The notes under the pieces are model-generated. The model had not been told where the DNA came from. It did no database searches and worked only from the letters and a program-made list of their open reading frames with translations. A program made the position numbers and the translations under genes. A DNA stretch of 64,000 bases, from the NCBI GenBank assembly GCA_040388785.1, contig JAZKBD010000025.1, positions 25,894 through 89,893 of the forward strand. Direction: 5' to 3'. Source of the stretch: 66-474 sp040388785. GTDB taxonomy: Bacteria > Pseudomonadota > Gammaproteobacteria > Xanthomonadales > Rhodanobacteraceae. Of this stretch, positions 33,410-41,929 are shown piece after piece (positions within the stretch are counted from its first letter, which is position 1; the number at the start of each line of letters is the position of its first letter).

Positions 33410-34026
33410 CCGACGACGATGATCTGGATTGGGCAAAAGGCGTGGGCCTGGTTCCCGCGATCGTGCAGCATTGCGCGACGGGCGAAGTGCTGATGCTCGG
33501 CTACATGAACGCCGAAGCGCTGGCCGCGACCCGTGCGTCCGGGTTCGTCACGTTCTGGAGCCGCAGCAAGCAGCGGCTGTGGAAGAAGGGCGAGACGTCC
33601 GGCAACGTGCTGGCGCTGAAGGCGATCCATGCGGATTGCGACCGCGATACCTTGTTGATCGAAGCCGAACCGCATGGCCCGACTTGCCATCTCGGCACTT
33701 CCAGTTGTTTCGGTAATGCCGCACTGCCGCCATTGGCATTCCTCAACGAACTGGATGCGCTGATCGCGCGTCGCGATGCCGAGCGTCTGGCCGGCAGCTA
33801 TACCACCACGCTGCTCGAAGCGGGCGTGCGCCGCATCGCGCAAAAAGTCGGCGAGGAGGGTGTCGAAACCGCGCTGGCTGCAGTGGCGCAGGACGACCAC
33901 GCGCTGAAAGGCGAGGCGGCCGATCTCGTCTATCACCTGCTGGTGCTGCTGCGCGCACGCGGATTGTCGCTTGCGGATGTCGCGGCGGTGCTGGCGCAGC
34001 GGCACGCGCCGCGCGCGTCAACCTGA
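33406..34026 (+). CDS. hisI: Bifunctional phosphoribosyl-AMP cyclohydrolase/phosphoribosyl-ATP pyrophosphatase
   Basis: 206 residues (HisIE fusion). ATG 33406 overlaps the hisF stop. N-terminal HisI: MLGYMNAEALAATRASGFVTFWSRSK, ETSGNVL and the metal-binding Cys/Asp set DCDRDTLL and GPTCHLGTSSCF. C-terminal HisE: SYTTTLLEAGVRRIAQKVGEEGVE and EAADLVYHLLVLL. Last gene of the operon; its 3' end overlaps the convergent kinase gene by 9 bases. Confidence 0.96.
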   Translation: MTDDDDLDWAKGVGLVPAIVQHCATGEVLMLGYMNAEALAATRASGFVTFWSRSKQRLWKKGETSGNVLALKAIHADCDRDTLLIEAEPHGPTCHLGTSSCFGNAALPPLAFLNELDALIARRDAERLAGSYTTTLLEAGVRRIAQKVGEEGVETALAAVAQDDHALKGEAADLVYHLLVLLRARGLSLADVAAVLAQRHAPRAST

Positions 34027-35103
34027 GCCGGGCAACAGCGCCTGCAAGGCGTCCTGTTGCGCGGTCAGCGACGCGTACAACGCGAACTGGTTGCGTGCGC
34101 GCTCCAGATTGTGCAATGAATGCGCGACACGGAAATAGCGATCGCCGTCTAGGTAATCGGTGAGGAAGCGCAGTCCGATCACGCCGGTGACCATGCGCGC
34201 CGCGAACACCAGGTTGTCGCGTTCCAGCGCTGTCAACAGATCGCCGCAGCCTTCGATGTAACCGCGCGCCAGCGCGGCGAAGTGCTCGCGGCGCACGCCG
34301 ACGCGGTCAAGTTCGGTGGAGTCCTCCGGCACCGGGCTCAACATCGTGCGGCCCATGTCGCCGAAGTCGAACAGCAGGGTGCCGGGCATTACGGTGTCGA
34401 GGTCGACCACGCAAATGGCGTGGCCGTTCGCGTCGAACAACAGGTTGTTCAACTTGCAATCGTTGTGGGTGATGCGCCACGGCAAGCCCGCATTGAGCAG
34501 CATTTGCCAATGCGCCAACACGGTCGTGAAGGCCAGCGCGGCATCGCACTCGGGCGAAGCCTGCGCGACACGTCCCACGCGGTCGGCCGCATGTGCGGCA
34601 CGGAATGCTTCAAAGCGGTTGACCGGATCGTGGAAGTGCGGGATCACTTCGCCCACTGCGTCCCGCTCCAGACCAGCAAGTGCCGCGGCGAAGGCGCCGA
34701 ACCCGCGCGCGGCTTCGAAGCTGAGTGCCGGTGCATCGGCGGTCTCGTAGGTGCGCGTGTCCGGCACGTGGTCGTACATGCGCCACCACGTGCCGTCGTC
34801 CAGCACCGCGGCGGGTTCGCCCGCGAGCGTCGGCACCAGTTCGAGTACCGAATAGTCGTAGCGGCCCGCCGCGCGTTCGCGGCCGAGATGCGCGGTCACC
34901 GCGTGGCAGTTGCGTATCACCAGCGCGGGATCGCGGAATACGTGCACGTTGAGGCATTGCAGGACGCGGCGGCGGCCATCGTCGGTGACGAGCAGGGTGC
35001 GATTGATCAATCCATTGCCGAGCGGTGCGAATCGGGCGCGCGGCGACAGACCCCAGGCTTCGGCCAAGCCGTTGCGGGTGGCGGGGTCGAGCGCGTCGTT
35101 CAT
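34018..35103 (-). CDS. NahK-like N-acetylhexosamine 1-kinase (APH family)
   Basis: 361 residues from ATG 35103, which overlaps the upstream gene's stop (ATGA); an in-frame ATG at 35115 is less likely. Phosphotransferase (APH) fold with THNDCKLNNLLFD (catalytic Asp, metal Asn) and VVDLDTVMPGTLLFDFGD. The order of motifs, PHFHDPVNRFEAFRAAHAAD and GLRFLTDYLDGDRYF, closely follows the bifidobacterial N-acetylhexosamine 1-kinase NahK. Expected job: phosphorylate GlcNAc/GalNAc at C1, for the nucleotidyltransferase coded just upstream. Substrate inferred, not shown. Confidence 0.8.
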   Translation of the reverse strand: MNDALDPATRNGLAEAWGLSPRARFAPLGNGLINRTLLVTDDGRRRVLQCLNVHVFRDPALVIRNCHAVTAHLGRERAAGRYDYSVLELVPTLAGEPAAVLDDGTWWRMYDHVPDTRTYETADAPALSFEAARGFGAFAAALAGLERDAVGEVIPHFHDPVNRFEAFRAAHAADRVGRVAQASPECDAALAFTTVLAHWQMLLNAGLPWRITHNDCKLNNLLFDANGHAICVVDLDTVMPGTLLFDFGDMGRTMLSPVPEDSTELDRVGVRREHFAALARGYIEGCGDLLTALERDNLVFAARMVTGVIGLRFLTDYLDGDRYFRVAHSLHNLERARNQFALYASLTAQQDALQALLPGSG

Positions 35104-35996
35104 GTGTGCGGCCACAGCGGTGTCGGATACGCGCCTTTCGCGTGCAGCGCCGCCATGGCAGCGACCACGCGGGGACGATCGTCGGGATAGGTGAGGCCCA
35201 TCCAGGCGTCGCCGGACGGCAGGACGACAAGCGACTGGCGATGCTTGGCGAGATGCGCCGCGATCGCGTGCGGCAGGAAATATTCGTTCCTGGCGCCTGC
35301 ATGCGGCAGGAATTCGCGCAGACCTTCTTCAATATCCGGCAGCAGGTCGGGCTGCAGGCCCCAGCAATTCAGCGACACCACGGTGTCGGGCGCCAGCGCC
35401 TCGCGCACGCCATTGGGTGCGGTGCCGGTGAGGGCGCCATCGCGTGTGGCAATGTCGATGAACTCCGTGACGGCTTCGAGTTGGCCATCGGCATCGACGC
35501 GGCAGACGCCGCGGTTGACGCCGCCGTGGCTGGACAGCGTCGCGTCGAGCCGGTAGCCGACCATCGCGGGTCGCGTGTAATTGCGGAAATGGGCGGCGAG
35601 CAGATGGAACGCATCGCGCCCGTAATAGTCGTCGGCATTGATGGCTGCGAACGGGCCCTGCAATAAAGGCGCGCAGCACCAGAGCGCGTGACCAGTGCCG
35701 AGCGGTTTGTTGCGATCGACCGGCACAGCGCAGCCGGCGGGAATCTTGTCGAGGGTTTGTTCGACGAAGTGCAGCGCGGCGCGGTTTTGCAGAGGCGGTC
35801 CCAGTCGCGTTGCCAGGCTTTCGCGCAATTCGGGGCGGATCACCATCACGACCTGCGTGAAACCCGCCGCGAGCGCGTCGTGGATGGCGTATTCCAGCAG
35901 CCACTCGCCATCCGGGCCGACGCCCGTGACCTGTTTGGCATCGCCGTAGCGGCTGCCCAGTCCCGCGGCAAGGATGACCAGCGCGGGTTCGCTCAT
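35100..35996 (-). CDS. Sugar-1-phosphate nucleotidyltransferase
   Basis: 298 residues from ATG 35996. Rossmann-like nucleotidyltransferase: LAAGLGSRYGDAKQ (a variant of LAxGxGxRxxxxK), KPLGTGHALWC, INADDYYGRD (metal Asp), ECTP-like VSLNCWGLQP. Its partner kinase suggests it makes UDP-GlcNAc or UDP-GalNAc from the sugar 1-phosphate, a hexosamine salvage pair. Overlaps both neighbours by 4 bases. Confidence 0.8.
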   Translation of the reverse strand: MSEPALVILAAGLGSRYGDAKQVTGVGPDGEWLLEYAIHDALAAGFTQVVMVIRPELRESLATRLGPPLQNRAALHFVEQTLDKIPAGCAVPVDRNKPLGTGHALWCCAPLLQGPFAAINADDYYGRDAFHLLAAHFRNYTRPAMVGYRLDATLSSHGGVNRGVCRVDADGQLEAVTEFIDIATRDGALTGTAPNGVREALAPDTVVSLNCWGLQPDLLPDIEEGLREFLPHAGARNEYFLPHAIAAHLAKHRQSLVVLPSGDAWMGLTYPDDRPRVVAAMAALHAKGAYPTPLWPHT

Positions 35997-37042
35997 CGTG
36001 TCGCGCCGGCTGAACTCGCGGACGCAGGCACGAACGGCACGACGGGTCCTGGCGTGAGGCCCTTGCGCCATTTCGCGAGCTGCGTCGCGATGCCGTTGCC
36101 GAAGGAAATCTGCGGCTCGGACGGTTCGTAGTTGTCGCGTTTTTCCCATGTCGCGACTTGCGTGCTTGCGAGCTTGAACGCCTGCCGGAAATCATCGGTC
36201 TTGTTCAGCGCGTCGACCAGGAACGCGTGGCCGAACCAGGTGAGTTCTGACTGCTCGCCGCAGCCGAACGAGGAGCGATCGGCGCGCGCGGCGGTGATCA
36301 CCATGCTGTCGGGATTTTTCAGGGGCGGAATGAAACCGCCGGAGTAGCAGGCATTCACGATCACGACTTTGTATTTGAACGGGTGCCCGGCGAGGATGCC
36401 GGGCAGGTCGTTCGCGCCGATCTGGTCCAGCGGCAGTGGATCCATGTCGACCAGCAACGTGTGGTCTTCGCTGCCGTGCGTCGTGAAGTAGAGCAGCAGA
36501 ACATCCTGCTGCGTGTCCATCTTCGCCGCGACGGCATCGAGCGCGTCTTCGAGATTGCTCCACGTCGCGAGCGGACGCGTGGTCAGCGAGGCCGGATTGT
36601 TTTCGAGCACGATGACGTGGCCTTCGGCACCGAGACGCTTCGAGAACAGCTCGTCGAAATATTCGGCTTCGTTGCGGAACACGTTCTGGCTGCCGTCGCC
36701 CGCGAACACGATCGCGTACAGGTTCACCTTGCCGGGCGTGCGCGGCTTCAGGTGTGCGGTTGCGCGCGCAAGCATGTCCGGTTGCGCGTAGATCACCTGC
36801 TCGGGCGAAGGCGCGTTGTCGGGCCAGCCGGCGTCGGAGAGCAGGCCCGAGGAACTGTCGTCGTCCGCGCTGCTGGACGTTTCCGCGGGCGATGCGGGCG
36901 ACGACGCGAACATCCGCGTGCCGTCAAACGCGACATGATCCACGGTTGCGTGACGTGCCTGCACGTCGTGCCAGCCCGCCATGGCCGCCGCGCCTGCGGC
37001 GAACGCGAGCAAGGGCAGCAGGATCAGCGTGAGCCGTTTCAT
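35993..37042 (-). CDS. C13-family (legumain/caspase-like) cysteine peptidase
   Basis: 349 residues. An N-terminal signal/anchor helix (MKRLTLILLPLLAFAAGAAA) and a Ser/Asp-rich linker (about 45-70) precede a caspase-fold domain with the His-Cys dyad: His189 in FTTHGSED and Cys232 in VNACYSGGF, each after a hydrophobic strand (VLLLYF, KVVIV). This is the C13 arrangement of legumain and the GPI8 transamidase. The protein should act in the periplasm or at the membrane. It is locked by ATGA overlaps between mtnC and the nucleotidyltransferase, an odd set. The substrate is unknown. Confidence 0.82.
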   Translation of the reverse strand: MKRLTLILLPLLAFAAGAAAMAGWHDVQARHATVDHVAFDGTRMFASSPASPAETSSSADDDSSSGLLSDAGWPDNAPSPEQVIYAQPDMLARATAHLKPRTPGKVNLYAIVFAGDGSQNVFRNEAEYFDELFSKRLGAEGHVIVLENNPASLTTRPLATWSNLEDALDAVAAKMDTQQDVLLLYFTTHGSEDHTLLVDMDPLPLDQIGANDLPGILAGHPFKYKVVIVNACYSGGFIPPLKNPDSMVITAARADRSSFGCGEQSELTWFGHAFLVDALNKTDDFRQAFKLASTQVATWEKRDNYEPSEPQISFGNGIATQLAKWRKGLTPGPVVPFVPASASSAGATR

Positions 37043-37743
37043 GCGATCGTGATCGCGTCGAAGTCCGCGACGCATGGGTGCACGCCCGCTGGCGGGCATT
37101 GCTCCGGCGGGCGGCACAACTGGATCGCCTGCATGCCCGCGCCGTGCGCGGCTTCGAGTTCGGCGCCGATGTCGGACAGGAACACGACGGTCGGCGGCGC
37201 GAGGCCGATTGCCTCGGCGATGCGCAGGTACGATCCGCGTTCGCGCTTGCCACCGGCTTCGGTATCGAACCAGCCGTCGAACAGAGAGGCGAGATCGCCC
37301 GCGTCGGTGTGCCCGAAGAACAATTTCTGCGCGGCCACCGAGCCGGACGAGTACACGTACAGCTTCAGCCCGCGCGCTTTCCATTCGCGCAGCTTCGCAG
37401 GCACTTCGGGGTAAACGTGCGCCCTGTAATCGCCGGCTTCGTAGCCGGCTTTCCAGATCATGCCTTGCAGCGCTTTCAGAGGCGTAGCCTTGCGATCTTC
37501 GTCGATCCAGCGCAGCAGGGTGTCGATGACGCGCCGCGAATGCGGATCGTCGATGCCGGCCACGCGTGCGGTGGCATCGAGCCAGCGCGCCACTTCAGCA
37601 TTGCTCCGGTGCGTCTCGACGAACCGGGGCAGGCGTTCGCGCGCGTAGGGAAACAACACATCCTTGACGAACGCGATCGAACTGGTGGTGCCTTCGATAT
37701 CGGTGAGCACGGCGCGGACGCCGGTGACGTGTGCCGCGTTCAT
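37039..37743 (-). CDS. mtnC: Acireductone synthase (enolase-phosphatase E1)
   Basis: 234 residues. HAD enzyme of methionine salvage that converts 2,3-diketo-5-methylthiopentyl-1-phosphate to acireductone. Asp15 and Glu17 (LTDIEGTTSSIAFV, the E1-specific DxEGT motif), YVYSSGSVAAQKLFF, DTEAGGKRERGSY and VVFLSDIGAELEAA. The partner genes mtnD and mtnB are 1 kb upstream on the same strand, separated by a PH-domain gene. mtnA, mtnK and mtnP are not in the window. Confidence 0.94.
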   Translation of the reverse strand: MNAAHVTGVRAVLTDIEGTTSSIAFVKDVLFPYARERLPRFVETHRSNAEVARWLDATARVAGIDDPHSRRVIDTLLRWIDEDRKATPLKALQGMIWKAGYEAGDYRAHVYPEVPAKLREWKARGLKLYVYSSGSVAAQKLFFGHTDAGDLASLFDGWFDTEAGGKRERGSYLRIAEAIGLAPPTVVFLSDIGAELEAAHGAGMQAIQLCRPPEQCPPAGVHPCVADFDAITIA

Positions 37744-38225
37744 GCCATGGCGCCGGGTTGCTGCGGTTCGATGTGGGCGGAATAGGCACTCTCGATGTCG
37801 CGCTTCACTTCCACCGGATGCGCGATGCGGTCGAGCACCATCGCGGTCTCGCCGCGGCCGGTGATCTCCACGTTGCCATAGCCGAAGATGCGGCCCCAGA
37901 AACTCTGGCGCAGGTCCACGGTTTCGATCGAAGCCAGCCGCAGTTCGGTGGTCGTGCGCGACACGATGCCGGTCTTGCGCACCACGCGACGATTGGTGAC
38001 GCCTTGTTCGATCGCGCGCAGCCACAGCCACTGGTGCCCCGCGACAAGCACCGCAAGCACGCCCACGGCCAGCGCGGCCCACGGGATCTGTGCGACGAGC
38101 AGCGCAACGACCGCGATGACGCCGAGCGCGATCACGACCCAGAAGCGGATCCACATGAACCAGTGCAGCCTGAACACCGCCACGATGGTTTCGCCCGGCG
38201 CCAGCGACTTTTGTAGGTAGGACAT
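37740..38225 (-). CDS. Bacterial PH-domain membrane protein
   Basis: 161 residues from ATG 38225. Two membrane helices (about 30-70: WFMWIRFWVVIALGVIAVV, then WAALAVGVLAVLVAGH) and a C-terminal bPH2 domain (NRRVVRKTGIVSRTTTELRLASIETVDL, then YGNVEITGRGE). Such proteins are of unknown function. Its stop overlaps mtnC (ATGA), making it the first gene of the five-gene chain. Confidence 0.82.
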   Translation of the reverse strand: MSYLQKSLAPGETIVAVFRLHWFMWIRFWVVIALGVIAVVALLVAQIPWAALAVGVLAVLVAGHQWLWLRAIEQGVTNRRVVRKTGIVSRTTTELRLASIETVDLRQSFWGRIFGYGNVEITGRGETAMVLDRIAHPVEVKRDIESAYSAHIEPQQPGAMA

Positions 38226-38276
38226 GATGTGATTCTCGACCCTGTATTCAACCACCCACGTCAGAAGCATTTTGTC

Positions 38277-38346
38277 CGCAAAGGACGAAAAGTGCGCGGA
38301 AGTTCCTTGAAGGGATCCAGCGGTTGATTTTTTCGCGTCCTTTGCG
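38277..38346. repeat. Inverted repeat upstream of the PH-mtnC chain
   Basis: CGCAAAGGACG (38277-38287) and CGTCCTTTGCG (38336-38346) are perfect 11-bp arms 48 bp apart, each next to an A or T run. They fall in the only gap (141 bp) between mtnD and the PH gene. The right arm continues as GTTCTTCGCGG, a motif common as a dispersed repeat in proteobacteria. It could end the mtnBD transcript. Confidence 0.5.
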
Positions 38347-38366
38347 TTCTTCGCGGAAAATCGTTT

Positions 38367-38912
38367 TCAGTTTTCGAGCCGCGGAAAGCGCCCGGCGATG
38401 TCCTCGCCCGTGAAATTCGCGACCCAGCCTTCCGGGTTGGTGAACAGGCGGATCGCGACGAAGTGCGGGTTCGGGCCCATGTCGAACCAGTGGCGGGTGC
38501 CGTCAGGCACGCCAATCAGGTCGCCCTGTTCGCATAGGACGTCGTAGATGCGCTCGCCGATGTGCAGCGTGAACTGGCCTTGGCCCGCGACGAAAAAACG
38601 CACCTCGTCCTCGGAATGCGTGTGTTCGGACAGGAATTTCTGCCGCAGCGCGTCTTTCTGGGGATGGTCGGATGTCAGCGAGATCACGTCCACGGCCCGG
38701 TAGCCCTTTTCGTGTTTCAGGCGTTCGATGTCGTCGCCGTACGCGGCGATCACTTCTTCCTGGCTCGCGCCGGGCGCCACCGGTTTGTTGGCCAGCCAGC
38801 GTTCGAAGCGCACGCCGACGCCGCCCAGCGTGCGGGCGATCGCGGCGTGATCCGATTCGGTGACCAGCGGGCGCGTCGGGTCGTGCTGGTCGTAGACGCG
38901 CAGACGGCTCAT
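38367..38912 (-). CDS. mtnD: Acireductone dioxygenase
   Basis: 181 residues. Cupin that splits acireductone with O2 (Fe form to the keto-acid of methionine, Ni form off-pathway). Metal ligands His97, His99, Glu103 in EHTHSEDEVRFF and His141 in GTRHWFDMG. ATG 38912 overlaps the mtnB stop. Confidence 0.95.
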   Translation of the reverse strand: MSRLRVYDQHDPTRPLVTESDHAAIARTLGGVGVRFERWLANKPVAPGASQEEVIAAYGDDIERLKHEKGYRAVDVISLTSDHPQKDALRQKFLSEHTHSEDEVRFFVAGQGQFTLHIGERIYDVLCEQGDLIGVPDGTRHWFDMGPNPHFVAIRLFTNPEGWVANFTGEDIAGRFPRLEN

Positions 38913-39556
38913 GGGATGCCTCCGAGACGAATCAAATCGAGTTCGCAGGCCAGCAGGAATTCCAGCGCCTCGAGGTGGCGCTTCGCCTCCGGCATGCTGC
39001 GGCCCCAAGTGTAAAGGCCGTGACCTTCGATGAGGTAGGCGTGCAGCGGGCGGCCTGCGTCGATCCACGCGTCGACCATGGCCTCGATGTCGTGCATGTC
39101 CTGCGAATTCGGGAACACCGGTACGTCCAGTTCGCTCTCGTGCGTGGTGTAGCCGGTCAGTGCTTTTTGCAGTTCCCATCCACGCAGTGCCAGCATGCCC
39201 TGCGGCGCAAACAGGCGCGAAGCGACGGTCTGGTTGTGCGAATGGGTATGCAGCACCGCGCCGGTGTCGGACTGGCGGCGGTAGATCTGCAGGTGCAGGG
39301 CGGTTTCGGCGGACGGACGCTGCGTCGGGTCCAGCGGTTTGCCGTCGAGCGCCACCGCCATCACGTCCACGGGTGTCAGCGCGCCCTTGTCGCGGCCGGA
39401 AATCGTGACCGCGACGGTATCGCCGTCGATGCGCATCGAGAAATTGCTGCTGGTGGCGGGCGTCCAACCGCGCGCGGCCAGCTCGGCGCCGGCCTGTGCG
39501 ATTTCCACGCCGCAGGCATGCAGCCGTTCGGCAAGTTGTGCGGACGTGAAGGCCAT
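38909..39556 (-). CDS. mtnB: Methylthioribulose-1-phosphate dehydratase
   Basis: 215 residues. Class II aldolase-like zinc enzyme of methionine salvage. WTPATSSNFSMRI, SGRDKGALTPVDV, zinc ligands in VLHTHSHNQT (His103, His105) and EGHGLYTWG. First gene of the mtnB-mtnD pair. Confidence 0.94.
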   Translation of the reverse strand: MAFTSAQLAERLHACGVEIAQAGAELAARGWTPATSSNFSMRIDGDTVAVTISGRDKGALTPVDVMAVALDGKPLDPTQRPSAETALHLQIYRRQSDTGAVLHTHSHNQTVASRLFAPQGMLALRGWELQKALTGYTTHESELDVPVFPNSQDMHDIEAMVDAWIDAGRPLHAYLIEGHGLYTWGRSMPEAKRHLEALEFLLACELDLIRLGGIP

Positions 39557-39688
39557 GACGGGCAGGCGATTCGATCAGACGGCTGAATGTAGCACGCGCC
39601 CGAATCCTGAAACCGGTGCGACTCGCGCGCTGCAGGCGTACCATTGCGCACGGTAACCGCATTTCATTCGTCGAGGAGGAGTAGGGAG

Positions 39689-40018
39689 ATGATCGAAGAA
39701 ACTGCATCGCCACGCCGTCGCTTTCTCAAGCTTGCCGGCGGCGCCGTCGCGGCGATGGCTCTGCTGGGCTCTCTGCCACGCCGCGTGTGGGCGGCGGGTT
39801 TGCCGCACTTGAATGCGGCGACCAATGCCACGGCCAAGGCGCTCAAGTACGTGGAAGACGATACGAAGGCACCGCCACCGCACAAGCCGGGGCAGGAGTG
39901 CGCAAAGTGCATGCACTACTCGGGCAAGCCGGGCGACGCCTACGGGCCGTGCGCGATCTTCCCGGGCTTTGACGTCAACGCTAAGGGGTGGTGCTCGGGA
40001 TTCCAGGCGAAAAGCTGA
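39689..40018 (+). CDS. High-potential iron-sulfur protein (HiPIP)
   Basis: 109 residues from ATG 39689, with GAGGAGGAG upstream. Tat signal SPRRRFLKLAGGAVAAMALLG means it is exported folded. The mature part is about 70 residues with the four Fe4S4 ligands Cys71, Cys74, Cys88 and Cys102. Periplasmic one-electron carrier between respiratory complexes. Monocistronic here. Confidence 0.93.
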   Translation: MIEETASPRRRFLKLAGGAVAAMALLGSLPRRVWAAGLPHLNAATNATAKALKYVEDDTKAPPPHKPGQECAKCMHYSGKPGDAYGPCAIFPGFDVNAKGWCSGFQAKS

Positions 40019-40278
40019 TCGACACCCATCGCCGTTGTGCCGTGAATTCACTCGGCGCAAGGATCGCGTGTTCGCGAAACAAGTTGGTAGGAAAGGGGCG
40101 GCGTAGACAAGTTGCTGCCCGGATACGGCAAGCGGAGGAGCTGACTACGCCTGCCGCACCGGGCAACGGTCCGGGGTCCACTGCCAATGGGAAATCCCTC
40201 GGAGCACGCATCATAGCGCGGGGATTTGCGGTGGCCAAGGTTGACAAGCCGGATTTCGGAACTAAATTTTTTAGTCCA

Positions 40279-40319
40279 TCGAAACAATAACTTGTAAAGT
40301 TAACGTTTCATTGTTTCGA
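40279..40319. repeat. Nested inverted repeat (TCGAAACAAT arms)
   Basis: TCGAAACAAT (40279-40288) and ATTGTTTCGA (40310-40319) are perfect 10-bp arms; a smaller AACTT-GTA-AAGTT hairpin is nested inside. The tract is markedly AT-rich against the rest of the window. Confidence 0.55.
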
Positions 40320-40322
40320 GAC

Positions 40323-40331
40323 TTATCCACA
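40323..40331 (+). promoter_or_regulatory. Single consensus DnaA box
   Basis: TTATCCACA matches the consensus TTATNCACA exactly and abuts the AT-rich inverted repeat. A lone box can occur by chance. Confidence 0.3.
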
Positions 40332-40389
40332 GTACGCAGCCGTACAGTACGGCCTGCGGAGAGGGCGATGGCGCGAGCGGTGCTCGCTC

Positions 40390-41838
40390 TTATCTGGACG
40401 TGCGCAGCAGGCTGTGGCGATAGCCGTAGCCGAAGTAGATCACGAAGCCCAGCAGCGTCCATAAACCCATCAGCGTCCAGTTGTACCAGTTCTCCCAGTA
40501 CAGCAGCATCAGGCAGCTCAGCACGCCCAGCGTGCAGGTGACGCGTGCCCATGGCACCCGGAAGGTCCGCGGCAGTTCCGGTCGGGTGTAGCGCAGGATC
40601 AGCACGCCCGAGCAGACCGCGACGAAGGCCAGCAGCGTGCCCATCGACACCAGGTCGCCCAGAACGTCCAGCGGGAATACGGCCGCGAGCAGCGCGATGC
40701 CGGCGCCTGTGATCAACGTGTTGATGTGCGGCGTGCGATAGCGTGGATGCAGCTTCGAGAAGACCGGTGGCAGCATGCCGTCGCGGCCCATGATCATGAA
40801 GATGCGCGGCTGCGCGATGATCATGACCAGCACCACCGAGGACAACCCAAGCAGCGCGCCGATCTCCACCAGCCAGCGCAACCAGTTGAGTTGCGGGTGT
40901 GCCGCCACGGCGGTCACCACGGGTTCGGCGGTGCCGAGTTTCACGAAGGGAATCAAGCCGGTGAGCACGGCCGCCATGGCCACATACAGCACGGTGCAGA
41001 TCGCCAGCGAGGCAAGCGTGCCGATCGGCAGGTCGCGTTGCGGGTTCTTGGCTTCCTGCGCGGCGGTCGAGGTGGCCTCGAAGCCGATGTAGGCGAAGAA
41101 CACCAGCGTCGCCGCGCGCATGATGCCGCCCCAACCGTATTTTTCCGGGCCCTGCGCGGGCGGGATGAAGGGATGCCAAAGTTCCGGATTGACGTAATGC
41201 CAACCGGCCACGATGACGATCACGATGAGCGTGACCTTCAGGATCACGATCGCGGTATTGACGCCGCTCGACTCGCGGATGCCCACGTAGCACAGCCAGG
41301 TGAGTGCCAGTACCAGCACCACGGCGGGCAGGTTGAACAACGCGCCGGTGGTGACGAGGTGCCCGTTCTCGAACGCGATGGGCGCGTTGATGAGTGCGGG
41401 CGACAGGTGGAATCCCGCGTGCTCAACCAGGCTCCGGAAATAACCGGTCCAGCTGACCGCGACTGCGGACGCCGAAACGCCGTATTCCAGCACCATGTTC
41501 CAGCCGATGAACCACGCCGCGAATTCGCCCAGCGTCGCATAGGCATAGGAGTAGGAACTGCCCGACATCGGGATCAGCGTCGCGAACTCGGCGTAACACA
41601 GGGCGGTGAAGCTGCAGACCACGGCAGCAATCACGAACGACAGCAGCACCGCCGGCCCGGCATGTTCGGCCGCGGCCTGGCCGGTAATCACGAAGATGCC
41701 GCCGCCGATCACCGCGCCGATCCCGAGCGCCGTCAGCCCCCAGGGACCGAGCGTGCGTCGCAACTGGATGCCGCCGTGGATGTCGTCCGCGGCTTCGCCG
41801 ACCGCCTTGCGCGCGAGCAGCCGCTGCAGGATCGTCAC
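40390..41838 (-). CDS. APC-family amino acid permease
   Basis: 482 residues from GTG 41838 (GGAG eight bases upstream). APC transporter of the cationic-amino-acid (CAT/YfnA) kind with about 12-14 helices. GIGAVIGGGIFVITGQAA is the unwound helix-1 motif; SFTALCYAEFATLIPMSGS and FFAYIGFEATSTAAQEAKNPQRDLP are classic. Substrate is not determined. 91 bp after a second permease that is a close relative, so they probably form one unit. Confidence 0.88.
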   Translation of the reverse strand: MTILQRLLARKAVGEAADDIHGGIQLRRTLGPWGLTALGIGAVIGGGIFVITGQAAAEHAGPAVLLSFVIAAVVCSFTALCYAEFATLIPMSGSSYSYAYATLGEFAAWFIGWNMVLEYGVSASAVAVSWTGYFRSLVEHAGFHLSPALINAPIAFENGHLVTTGALFNLPAVVLVLALTWLCYVGIRESSGVNTAIVILKVTLIVIVIVAGWHYVNPELWHPFIPPAQGPEKYGWGGIMRAATLVFFAYIGFEATSTAAQEAKNPQRDLPIGTLASLAICTVLYVAMAAVLTGLIPFVKLGTAEPVVTAVAAHPQLNWLRWLVEIGALLGLSSVVLVMIIAQPRIFMIMGRDGMLPPVFSKLHPRYRTPHINTLITGAGIALLAAVFPLDVLGDLVSMGTLLAFVAVCSGVLILRYTRPELPRTFRVPWARVTCTLGVLSCLMLLYWENWYNWTLMGLWTLLGFVIYFGYGYRHSLLRTSR

Positions 41839-41929
41839 GGAGTGCTCCGGCTCGCGTGCAAGTCTGCGGGAGCGGCAACCCGATGCGGGCGGGCTGTTGG
41901 CGCCGCCACGCAATCACCCGTATGCGCCA

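Larger units (their letters stand above)
40019..40389. other. Intergenic region after HiPIP (371 bp)
   Basis: No supported gene. It contains an AT-rich part with an inverted repeat at 40279-40319, one consensus DnaA box TTATCCACA at 40323-40331, and a GCGAGC-GGT-GCTCGC hairpin (40373-40387) just past the permease stop. Reading frames across it lack codon bias or an RBS. Confidence 0.6.

Noticed and set aside
39988..40290. 100-codon plus frame after HiPIP
   Set aside because: Begins inside HiPIP in another frame, no RBS, no family features.
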